NCBI GenBank assembly: GCA_963169105.1
Contig: OY720639.1
Location: forward strand, 122,037,117 to 122,101,116
Source of the DNA: Ceriagrion tenellum
Taxonomy: Eukaryota > Arthropoda > Insecta > Odonata > Coenagrionidae
Reading direction: 5' to 3'
DNA length: 64,000 bases
Both the position numbers and the translations under genes were made by a program. Shown one piece after another: positions 11,930 to 22,500 of the stretch (positions within the stretch are counted from its first letter, which is position 1; every line of letters starts with the position of its first letter). Under the pieces are notes generated by a model. It did no database searches, was not told the origin of the DNA, and was given only the letters and a program-made list of their open reading frames with translations.

Positions 11930-13135
11930 TAACTGAATAAAAACATACTATCAGGGTTTACCACATTGTTAACTTGGGCAACGTTAAAATTGCATGCATA
12001 AAACTGAACTTGACATCATTAGAAAAAAGTATATTGAGATTTTGCAGGCCCCTTCAGAAGTCAGCACCAAGGGCATGTGCCCGGCATAGAATTGGTCTCA
12101 GGTATCAATCACAGACAGGGAGAACAGATTTGCCATAATTCAAATTTCTTAGATTATTTATCTTATAAGTATTATCCACTAGATATTCATACAAATTCAT
12201 TGTTGGTTTAACAAACGTAGGGTTTTGAAACATTAAATTGATTCTTCTAATGAAAATTTCAATCAAAACATAGATTTTAACAATATTTTTTCAAAACACA
12301 TGCATTAAAATTGATAAATTACTCTTTTCAACCATAAGGAAAGTTATTTCAAGGTCATATAAAAAATCATTATGAAACTTAGAATTAGGTGGCATTAGAT
12401 TGCAGGGAATTCCCATTAATCTGCAGGATAAAATTAGAATTATCAATTTATTTAATTACTCCCACTGGGATGATCTACCGGTGAAGGTAGGTTTAGACAG
12501 AAAAAGATTTTCTGGACATTCACAGGAACAGCCCCCTATCTCATTACATGATTTCTTTCTTCAGCTCAGCATGCATTCCATCACTCTTTATCCCATCCAT
12601 AGAGCCTATTCCCTTTATTCCCCTTCATCCTTACCCAACATCCTCCCCTCCATCACCAACTTCAATATCTTTGTACCCTTTATTCTGTTCCAACCTATGA
12701 CTCTGCCTCATCCTCATCTCCTCCAGGAATTTCCTCTCTTCAACTACTGCACCAAACACTTGTGCCTCCTTTTCAGTCAGTTGTACTTTCTCATTTCTCC
12801 TAAACTCCCAATTCTAAAATGGCTGTAGCCTACTCCTATCCTCTAATCTCAGAATTGAGGTTTTGGTATTAGAAAGCACTACACTCCATGTCAAGCTCTA
12901 GGCCAATCTCTCTTTTTCTAGTAATATCCAGGGTCTCAGTCATCACGACTCTCCTACCTAGTCATCAGCTATTCTCTCTGACAAAGTAAGCAGTTGTGAT
13001 TTTCCACTGTTAATTTCTCCTTCAGCAAGCAAGTATTAATATGCCAAATCATACATGGAACTTAACAAAATAACAAAAACATTGCTACAGAAAAATAGCT
13101 AACACCTTCAAAATAAAAGCACATTCCAAGCATAC
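11930..13135. other. Intron segment, nothing recognised
   Basis: AT-rich, with a pyrimidine-rich plus-strand stretch (about 12540-12800) that keeps a frame open without any recognisable protein. No splice-flanked exon was found on the minus strand. Confidence 0.5.
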
Positions 13136-13427
13136 CATCACTAGTAGTTTGTTCTCCTCGGATAAGTTCCTTGGTGCGACGTATCTTTGATTGCATATGC
13201 TCTATGGCTGCTCGGGTCCTGGCAGCATCAGGGGTCTCAGCAGCTGAGCACAAAGATCCTGCAGCAATGGATCCAACATAGTCAACATCATCAACAGAGG
13301 AAGTTGAAGCAGGGGGGGGTGTGGGAGAAGGCCAGCTTGTTTCCCCAACCAAGCCAACAGATGAACCAGGGCCCGAGCCAGAGCCATTCGGGGCAGTGAG
13401 ATAAGACACAGAAGGGAGGTACACATC
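13136..13427 (-). CDS. TMCC: TMCC common coding exon 1: Ser/Pro/Gly linker plus start of coiled coil
   Basis: An exon of 292 nt: 97 codons plus one base (phase 1). The acceptor is ttgtttcag directly before GAT at 13427 and the donor is GTATGC at 13135. The first ~65 residues are low-complexity (DVYLPSVSYL, GSGSGPGSS, PSPTPPPAS) with an acidic DDVDY. The last ~30, from ETPDAARTRAAIEHMQSKI to GEQTTSD, align with the vertebrate TMCC PDPQRTKAAI...EQ segment that leads into the coiled coil. Its last base joins the AC at 5971-5970 to give the conserved Asp-Asn-Val. Because it starts in phase 0, any of three upstream exons that end in phase 0 can supply the N terminus. Confidence 0.92.
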
Positions 13428-16400
13428 CTGAAACAAGATCAAGATTCAAATCACTGGCTATTCCTGTCCACCTATGCTGTCTCTTTGTGAAATGTTATTC
13501 TTAACATAACTGATCATACAAGCTCTACATTCAGAACATCATGAAAGCAGAGCACTCACAACTATTTCCTGATTAGCATGGTATGTTAATTCCAAACTTA
13601 TGGAATCACTTACAGTTCTGGTGACAGAAACTGGGTTCATATAGAATTTCAATCAAGATTTCATTCATGGGCATTTTCCTCATACTTCCTCAAATTTAAA
13701 CACTCCTATGGTTTACACAATGGTCACCTTTTCATTTTCTGCCAATAAATATTTAAGTAACTTTTCACACAAGCCATGGCCTTTCAACATTAATGAAAAG
13801 GGCATCAGCAGACAGTGATACACAGTCTGGCATCTATTCTACAATTTAAAGATTTACATTTCCCAAAAATTCACCAATTCTGAGTTAACTTTCATTGCAT
13901 TTTCATGAAATTCCTACATTTCCATGTTCTGTCACCAACTAGACATAATGATTACTTTCTATGTTTATGCCCATGCACTAACATCAAGAGAGGGTTGATG
14001 GCAACAAATCACTGAAGGTGAAATGATGACAGTCAACATTTGTGATGGAATTTGCCATGAAAAAATCATTGCAATTCACTTTGATTTGATTCTGGATCTC
14101 CCAATTAGCATCAGGTGAGTAAGCTAGAAACAGCACAAAGACATTAAACATTTAGGTAACAGCAATTACAGGACAGTATTTAAACTCCAACAGTTGTGTA
14201 AAATTCACAGTGAAACAAATTATTCCGCTGGCGAGAGATTAAAACCCTCATCTACTGACTTCACCACAGCTCCGATGATTTCACAGTGCCTTATCAGAAC
14301 ACCCATATTCATTTAATGGCTCAATAAACTTGACAGGAAAATGGAGCCAGGTAGGCTGAATTAGTTTAAGTACCCAAAGCAAAATCAGGGGATCTCGGTT
14401 AGAATCCCAGTCTACAAGAATTAATTTATCTTTGAGATTTTCACTCACTCCTCCTCGGAGGGTAACACTCATTGAAATTCTATGCCTAGAATCCAATCAT
14501 TGTTCCAGTAGGTAGGAGTTCTTCCAAACAATTAAACATGAATAAGAAGTGCTTTAAGTTCCCATTATTCCAGTAGGACCCACTTCTTTGAGAGTAGGTA
14601 CATAAGTTTTCTTTTGTCTGATTATAACTGATTAGACTAAAATTTAGAAGTGAATTCATACCAACATGATGCACCTACTTGGATATGATGATGCCCCATG
14701 AGCTACAGGGTAAAGCAAAAGCAGCAACATCAAGTTTGCATAACCTCCCAGATATAAGGCCAAAATTGAGATAGCTAGGAGGCTTAACAGGCTAGAAAAT
14801 CAGACTGGTTATTTGAAAATACATAAAAATTGGAGTTCTGGTGAAGTAGACGATTTTTTCATTACTGAATAGCAGATCATTTGAGAGATTTCAGTCATGA
14901 ATGCTTACAAATGGTAAAATTAAATGATTAACATTTTTCCATCCGCGCATATAGCAAATATAGAAAAACTTGGATAAAATTGGGAAAATGTCATTATGAC
15001 ATAATAAAGTCACTAATTGTTACAGGCCTTCAATGAAAATCCTGCATTGATATTCTTCATCCTAATGAATAATTTTCAACCTCTTTTATAAAAGAAGCAT
15101 ACAAACTACCTGTATAGGATTTTTTTCTTGGTTACACCCGTAATCCAGGAGAATTCCACTGAATCAAACTATTCCAACTATTACTAAAAGGAAGGGTTTT
15201 TAATTCTAATTTTTATTTTTATCACACAGCACAAAATAAAGAGTTTTGGATATGTAAGTTGATCAATTAGGCTACAGATGCAAGATGAAAAATACTCTAA
15301 CAAGTCATCACTCACCCAGGTATTAGAACCTATTGTCTTATTCTTTCCCTGAAGATTGACAATACTGTTTCTTTAAATCTTTTCCTTCTCCATCCCATCT
15401 ATCTTGTGATCACCCCTCAGCATTTCATTGGTTCTCAAAATATCTTTCAACCTTTTAGACTGGTTCATAACTTGTCATAATGAAGCTCCATTCATGATAT
15501 TTAAACTTTAAAAATCCTGCATTTACTCAAAGATTTAAACAAATGGTATAAGGAGAATCACAAATGGGGACCCATCAGCAATTGGGTAAGACATATGCAC
15601 TTCAAAATTCATTTAAGAGCTTGTATCTCCTCAGGCTACTTTTTCCAAATTCCGAAGGTTAGCCTGCTATCTCAATGGAGGCCAATGAATCTTTATTTGT
15701 ATTCCTCTTTTAGTATCATTTTTCCAAAACCTTCTGCATATCCACACATACTAATCCTCAATCAAATCCAATCCACTTTCTTTAAAGCCCATGTATTAAA
15801 GTCGCATTCCTCATCAACATAACCCAGTCTTTGCTGACAGTTTATTTAAGATCTAGATCATTAAAACTTCTCTTTTGTAGAAGTATCTCTCTTCTTAATG
15901 CCCATTCATGTTTAAAATGCTTTGAAATGGATTTATTAAAACAACTTTAACAATACTTATATGTCATTTAGCACCTGATGATGATGCTTTAGCGTCAAAA
16001 TCGGATCGTGCCATTGCTTTGACCATTGTGGATTGTAAAAGTTGTTATAGTAAATCCATTTTAAAAACATGGAACTCAACAAAGTTACCACATTTAGCAT
16101 TTCATTCGTAAAATGCTTTATACTTTCAGATATGAACATGTAGGCACGAGTGACACTAAGTAATATTGTTAAAGCTCTCCTTTAGATAGAAACGAAATCT
16201 AGATTACCTAGTCAATTTCTCTGGGAGGGAGGAGGTAGAAACAAATTCTAGATAACCTATTCAAATTTAACATTTCTGCTCAACCTTTTCTCTCAGAACT
16301 GAACTAAATGATTTTCTTAGGTTCCTTTTTACTATAAGATTAGTATATATAAATGGTTTCATAAATTCCCATATGCAATGGATACATATATCCATGGAAA

Positions 16401-16482
16401 ACTTCACCACTTTCTGATCATCCCTGTAAATTAAAAACAACAGGCCATGAAAATATATTGAACATGAAACTGTATCACTCAC
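13428..16482. other. Intron between alternative 5' exon and common exon 1
   Basis: AT-rich and CpG-poor. Apart from the foldback repeat at 15925-16062, no exon, long repeat or RNA gene could be supported. Confidence 0.5.
15925..16062 (+). mobile_element. Snap-back (foldback) element with hammerhead-like core
   Basis: Inverted arms of about 30 bp: TGGATTTATTAAAACAACTT at 15928 pairs with the complement of AAGTTGTTATAGTAAATCCA ending near 16058, with few mismatches. The centre (15971-16012) holds GCAC, CTGATGA, a 6-bp stem TGATGC/GCGTCA with loop TTTA, AAA, a short TCGGA loop, TC, then GTGC. That is the order of a minimal type I hammerhead ribozyme, as carried in terminal repeats of Penelope-like elements, with the conserved G of GAAA missing. 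Confidence 0.6.
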
Positions 16483-16536
16483 CTCAGCAGGGCTAAGCCA
16501 TACTTTAATATCTCCATTAAATCCTGCTTCACCCAT
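16483..16536 (-). CDS. TMCC: Candidate alternative 5' exon of TMCC (short form, MGEAGF...)
   Basis: Eighteen codons, from ATG at 16536 to GAG at 16483, followed by a strong donor (GAG|GTGAGT, 16482 downward), ending in phase 0. The encoded peptide is MGEAGFNGDIKVWLSPAE. An AG acceptor exists at 16545-16544, so the piece may instead be an internal exon 16483-16543 (61 nt) entered in phase 2; the only exon here ending in phase 2 is 63516-63790. Support: consensus donor, correct phase for 13136-13427, same strand, and position between known exons. Against: it is short, the pyrimidine tract before the acceptor is weak, and I do not recognise the peptide. It could be a first exon with its own promoter or a cassette exon. 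Confidence 0.5.
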
Positions 16537-16789
16537 AGACTTACTGCTTAAGCCAGGGTTCCATGAACAGTGCAATAATTTGCTTTACATGAAAATATAC
16601 TATTTTCCCAAAAGTCAAAATATCCATTACCCCGGGAAGTTTAAACTTACAAAGCATAAAACAAATAGTGGGACAAGAACACAGACAAAAATGGCTACAG
16701 TTCAATTAACATTTTAGGCTATCATTAACTGAAAGAAGGAGACTATGAAACCCAGTATTATAAGAAAAGGTCCCAACATAATGACTTAC

Positions 16790-16966
16790 ATTTACTTTAT
16801 TGGGCAAGCCACCATGATATGGGGAATTAACATGATGTAGCCCATACTTAGGAGGCCAAGTAGGATATTTTGGATGGGAGTATGAAGAGGAAGGATGATG
16901 TCTATTTTTGATCCAGGAAGGGTCAAAAGTCACGACGGAGCCATCAGGAGAAAGGAACCATCCCAT
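16790..16966 (-). CDS. TMCC: Candidate alternative first coding exon of TMCC (MGWFLSPDG...)
   Basis: Fifty-nine codons, from ATG at 16966 to AAT at 16790, followed by a perfect GTAAGT donor in phase 0. The peptide begins MGWFLSPDGSVVTFDPSW and is rich in His, Pro and Tyr; I do not recognise a domain. An in-frame TAG lies about 50 nt upstream of the ATG with no strong acceptor between, which fits a first exon with a short 5' UTR. Joined to 13136-13427 it would give a TMCC isoform with a distinct N terminus, as known for vertebrate TMCC genes. Transcript evidence is needed; a spurious ORF with a chance donor is the alternative. Confidence 0.45.
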
Positions 16967-19176
16967 GCAGGTAGGAGTGGCGCTGTGCTCCGACAGGATT
17001 CTAGTAGCCAGGTTTATCTATTGGATGCATTCACAGGATGAAATTTATATGCTCTCTCTAGAGCTATGGAACTAAAAATTAAGTCTCAAATCTTTCTAGC
17101 CTTACTAGTTAATTTAAGCATTGAGACATTCTCCAAAAATAAAATAATAAAAACAGAAAAAAACTGAACAAATAATAAACAGAATATAATCATAAGTAAA
17201 AAAATGATATATAATGAAGCTCATTTCATTCAACTAATGCATTTCAGAGCCAAATTAAGATGGGAACCAATTACTGAATATTGTAAAAAAATTCTTCTCA
17301 ACAAAAATCACATGATTTTAAATCACTGCATCAAAGCGTTATTGAAAAATATAAATTGAAAGATATTCTAAATATTTGATATTAAGAGTATTTAATCATG
17401 TAACTGTGAGAAAAAAATATATGGAAAATTCCCAGAAAGTAAATGAAAATTATACAAACAAATGACTACCAATTTTTTTAAAATAAATTTTGTGTAAAGA
17501 GCATATAATGCTCAACTTTCTTAATTTTCCAGATAGAGTTCATACCCAACCCTGCTAAGTCCAACAGCTTTCTTACCATCACAGTACACACAAATCCACT
17601 TTTCTCCATCCCCAAAAGTTAAACAATCTTCCTAGAGAAAGCATTCAGGTGATTGACCAGAGATCTGAGAGAGGGAGGGAGGTTTCTAGCACATCGTGAT
17701 CAGGCGGGTTATAATAGGATAATGATAAGAACTAACAAACTGAGCTACCATTACCAATAAACAGTATTGGATCATTTATCGAGAGAGAAATCGCCTTCAG
17801 AAAAAGATGTAGGGTTAAATGAGAAAATTATAATAACCTCATGCATCATTGGAAAATTTTGCAAGATTGAACCTTTAATGAAAGAGTAATAACATTACAT
17901 AATTGAGATACACTGCATGTGCAGTATAACTTGAGCAGAGGATAACCATCAAGATGATACCACCCATGACACAAATGTATGACTGAGGCCAAATTAGTGG
18001 CCATTCAGGTCCCAAAGAGTTCAAACTACAATTGAAACAAAATCATTAGGAAGAATTTCCAGCAGTTAAAATTTATTTCCTTTCAATGACAAAGCAAGTA
18101 ACAAGCTACATCCTGGACTGAAAATTTTAGTGTTCCGCCTACTCTTACACACTGATAATTTATGAAAAAGAAATACATTTTGCAGGTGCAAAATAAGAGA
18201 TGAAATGGTAGGTTATTTGGGGAGGTGGTTGACAGCTGAGGGTACCTGGGTACTGGAGGAAGAGAAGGGAAATATCCGGCTATTGCATTTGCCGACTGTT
18301 AGTGAAAAGCACCAATGGGTACGCAGTTTAATGACCCACGTGAAACATGGAGCACTGAACTTGAGTGCTCCACATATGGCACCAAAGAAGAGATTGGGAT
18401 TCCACTGAATAATCTCCAACACTATCCACTTTTGAAACTGAGCCCCGAGGATGGGAAGCAAGAGCTAAAGTAACCACATCTGCCTGACTCCCCACAAAGG
18501 CTTCTACAGGAGATAATTGTCCAATCAACCAGAATCATTCCTGAATTCATGGTGACTCAAGTCACTCAACACTTGACCAAGTAAGTTCATGGAATCTCCA
18601 TAACCAACTCACCTACATCCAGCAGTCACCCACCATCTTGGTTGCTTGGTAATTTGGGGAGGCAACTGACAACTGAGGTAATATTCACCACCAAGGACAG
18701 GGGAATATGTTGTCAAGAGAAGGATAAGTAAGGGTATGGAGAAAATGGGGAGAGAAATCCAGTATTGGCATTAGTCTAACAAAAACATACGGTGCCAAAG
18801 GGATCCGAGTTTTTCATTCCATCCAGCTAATGGAAAACTTCACTTTTAGTGCCCTTTACAGGACCCACAAGGGTACATATCTCTTATCCACTGGAAATAA
18901 TCCACCACAGCCAGGATCCAAACCAAAGTCTAATGGGTTAGGGACAGTGCCCTAGCCTCCCCGCAATCCTGATAAAAAACAAGATGGGCTGCCAAGATGT
19001 TTTACTTTTTAATGGAGAAAAATGAATTATCACCCAGCATCCTTCCCTAATTCAAGATTCGTCTCGTCACCTACTGGCTAAAGGTACTTGATGGATTCGG
19101 CACATCTCCACAAAACTCCCACACCATCATACACTGCCCTCTCATTTTGCCCCCCCAATCGTCGAGAATGCCTTAC
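16967..19176. other. Intron between alternative 5' exons
   Basis: Mostly AT-rich; CpG starts to rise from about 18 kb. A SINE-like fragment lies at 18840-18975. The open frames at 18205-18528 overlap on both strands and resemble nothing known. Confidence 0.45.
18840..18975 (-). repeat. Possible tRNA-derived SINE fragment
   Basis: On the minus strand a GGCTAGGGCACTG stretch (A-box-like) is followed about 30 nt later by TTTGGTTTGGATCCTGGC, whose GGTTTGGATCC (18914-18924) resembles a tRNA B box (GGTTCRANTCC). The flanks do not form a tRNA fold. Boundaries are approximate. Confidence 0.35.
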
Positions 19177-19513
19177 CACGTCCTCTTCGGGTCCGCTGAG
19201 TCCCATGCCCTCCTCCTGGGATCCGTGGTTGGAGGCCGGGGCGGTGGCCGAGGGGAGTGCGGGAGCGACGGAGGCGGGTGCCGGAGAGGGGGCGAGGGGC
19301 AGGGAGCCCTGCGACGGGGAGGCCTGCTGCGGCTGCTGGGCGGACGCGGAGCCGACCCTCGGCAGGTGAGGGGTGCCCGCGGCGGCGGCCTCACCGCCGC
19401 TGCTGCCTCCCCCGCCGCCCCCCCTCCGCCTCCCCTTGCCCGACGAAGAGGAGCCGCTCATCCCGCCGCCCCCGCTGCTCCCGCTCCCGCTGCTGCCCTC
19501 TCCCGAGCGGCGC
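19177..19513 (-). CDS. TMCC: Candidate TMCC 5' coding exon, Gly/Ser/Ala/Pro-rich
   Basis: An exon of 337 nt: one base plus 112 codons, ending in phase 0. The acceptor tgttctgcag (AG at 19515-19514) follows a T-rich stretch; the donor is GTG|GTAAGG at 19176. It encodes a basic, glycine-rich run (GKGRRRGGGGGG), an Ala/Pro/Gln/Ser-rich middle and an acidic end (SGPEEDV). It is very CpG-rich against AT-rich flanks. An internal ATG at 19461 could start translation (MSGSSSSGKGRRR) if the region is a first exon; otherwise the leading base completes a codon from 63516-63790 (CT+G, Leu). Low-complexity N termini are usual in TMCC proteins, so the assignment rests on splice sites, phase and position. 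Confidence 0.6.
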
Positions 19514-22500
19514 CTGCAGAACACGCGCCAAACACGCAACGGAAGACACGAGTTAATAACATAAACCAACAAACAACAATACAACACTTTCCTCCACGTC
19601 TCCAAGCATCTATCGACAAATAAACAAAAGAACTGAGAATTCTAAGCGCCCAAGCAGCCGAGTGAATTCGAAGAGTGAAAGAATGTACAAAATGGTCTCA
19701 GGCGTACCATGGTGAAATCAATTGTAATAAAAGGCCGTATTCCATTATCCAATCGCAATTCCAACGATTGCAATCCCTCTAACTGTATGCTCAGTGTCGT
19801 TGGAGCAAAAAATCAGACTAAGTATAGTCCGCGTTCATGTTTACATGCTTGAACTCGAGATGGGGCATTTCGGCTAATCAAGCATCAGAATACTTTTATG
19901 GGCCACGCTGTACCTTATAGTTGCCCGGAAATCCATACGTTGACGAAGTTTTCGCCTCCATCCTAGCATTTAAATCCCGCTGTAAATTACGATATTCTTT
20001 AAGAATGCAATCGATGTGTCAGCAATATCCTAAGGGTTGCTATTGGATAGTGGAATGCAGCCCTAAGGAATTTACTGGAAAGGATAACACTGCAAATTTC
20101 ACTTTTTGCTCTAATCATGGCTGAGAAGCAAATCATGGCATTGGTTACATATAATCTTTGTTGGTTACAAATTATAATGTTACCTAGCAAAACAAACCAT
20201 GGTCACGGAAAATAAAGCCAATAGCGGATGTTGCAGTGATCCTTTCTCCTAAAACACCTGTATGATTAATATGTATGTACACATGAAGATGAAGACAGGC
20301 TTGATTTCAAGGAAGGGAGAATGGGGTTAAGTGACCACGGGAGCTTTTCGTGGTTTCCGCAAACTTTTTCACTAGAGAAACCGAGGAAATGTAAGAACAA
20401 CTGCGAGCGCCGGATTCGCGGATTACAATCTTAAAAACAATTTTAAAAATATATTCATTTTTTTATTTCGATTACAAGTAAAAAGACGATGTTTTTCATT
20501 TTAATAAAAATTATAAAAACCAACGGATTTCGTTTCGTACGTCATAATGCGAATCTATCCATAATTAAGGACCAAATTTAAAAGGATAAATTATCAAATA
20601 CGGCCCTTCATAAGACGAGCCAATGTTATATTTTATTTTAAATTCTAGTTTTGATTTTTTTTAACCTGGGTTCTTAATTTTTTAACACTCACACCCTCAC
20701 TCGACGAATGAAATTTACTTCCATTTAGTATTCGTAAGGTATGGGATCCAGGACATCAATGTTAAATTATTACATTTTAGCTTTCATGAAATCTCTGGTG
20801 TTAAAAGCCCTGGTTACAAGATATATTAACCCGTTAGAGTTAATGTACGAATGCACGAACGCGAGAATGAACGCGAAAATTCATCGTGTAACCACACCAA
20901 CTTGTACGAATGCAAGAGTGCGTAAACGGAAATAGAACCTGTTCTATTTGGTTCATGCATTCGCTCATGAACTTGTACATGAACACGTACAGATTAATGT
21001 ATCGAGTAACCAGGCCTTAAGTCTATGCCGTAATGACAAATTTCACTCTCTGGAACGATGTAACAAATTAGGGCGCGAAGGACTTTGAAATCGAGACCGT
21101 GGTCACAAAATGGGAAGGAAAGATGGATTTTTTAAGTAAGGTATTGTTCAGCCCAAGGTAACTCAAGGAACATGATAATTGATGCACTTGGTGACTCAAA
21201 ACTTATCTTGACCTGGAAGAAACTTAATACTTGAAGCACTCCGCTCACGAAAATTGGAATATGGCCAACTTCACCATGAAAGCCGTAACAATTTCACACG
21301 AAACGCTTCAAGAATTAACCACATCAGAAGTTCCACGGGAAAACAAACACCCGAAAGGCGAATAACTTATGCACCGGCACAAAATGCACCCGATGTTGAC
21401 CAATGCCGGGTACTTGTTTTGACCTGAAGAGAATAAACCCTCTAATATAATGCAATTAAGTAAAAAGAAAAGCACTAGGACAGAAACACACACAGACTAA
21501 ACACACACAGTTAGTTTTACACCCAAACAATCATAAATCCTCTAAATTAGAGCTAGCATAAGCTATAAGAAGACTATTCCAATTTTCACCAGAAGCTTTG
21601 CGATAGGCGACTGTAGTAGAGAGATAGAAAGGCTTCGGATAAAACAAAAACCATTAATTCTAGAAAGTAATCATATCGATCACGATACGGAAGCAGCAAA
21701 TCCAAAGGCTTCCACACCACACGGAATTAGGTGTATTCCCTCAAAATTTCTGCCAAGTAACCTCGTAGTTACAGCCCACCTTTGTTTTCCCTAACCTACA
21801 TACAAATTATAAACGGCAGAGGACCATCAGTAGTATCAAAAGTAGATGACGCAATCTCACTTTTAGGAGATACGCCAAGAGAAAAATTACGTTAAGCATG
21901 ACACGAGAGGTTGAAAAATTTATTCGGTAAGCACAGAGATTTAAGGGGCCCAGAAGAATTAGAAAGGCAAGAAAAAAACTAAGACCCATTTGAGACACGA
22001 ACAATCAATTCTAAGCGGATCGGAGCTATCTCTTCATTCCCTATTCAACCTTCAACTCATAGATCAAAACCCCATTCCCTAAAATGCTATCACATCACTC
22101 AATGCAAAACTGAAGTGGGGAGACACTAAAAGTGTTTACACTCCCAACAAAATCTAAGCTTAATTCACTCCTACACGCGGAGAATATCTGTTCCTACTAC
22201 GATAAATATCTTAGATATTGTCAGTCGCCAAGAAGAGAGATATGCCAGATCTTGCGGCTTCTCTCTTTTTGTGATTATTATTGGCACTGATATGATAAAA
22301 AACTATAGTAAAAAAACTAGCGACGTAATAGCTTCCAAACCATATGGTTATTTGAGTTAGCTTCTTTGATATGAAAGATTATTATGGGATTGATGAATGG
22401 GACAAATCACAACACAGAGAGCCAAATGGTCAACTTAGTCCTTCAATCAATTCATTCATGAGCATGATTTTCATTTTCAACCAAAGCCTTTCCGTTCTTT

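Noticed and set aside
14281..14496. tRNA-like B box on the minus strand (GGGATTCTAACC)
   Set aside because: Too far from consensus and no A box at the right distance.
19088..19623. Plus-strand open frames up to 158 codons overlapping the 19.2-19.5 kb exon
   Set aside because: Shadows of the GC-rich minus-strand exon; low-complexity Pro/Arg/Ala translations and no splice support.
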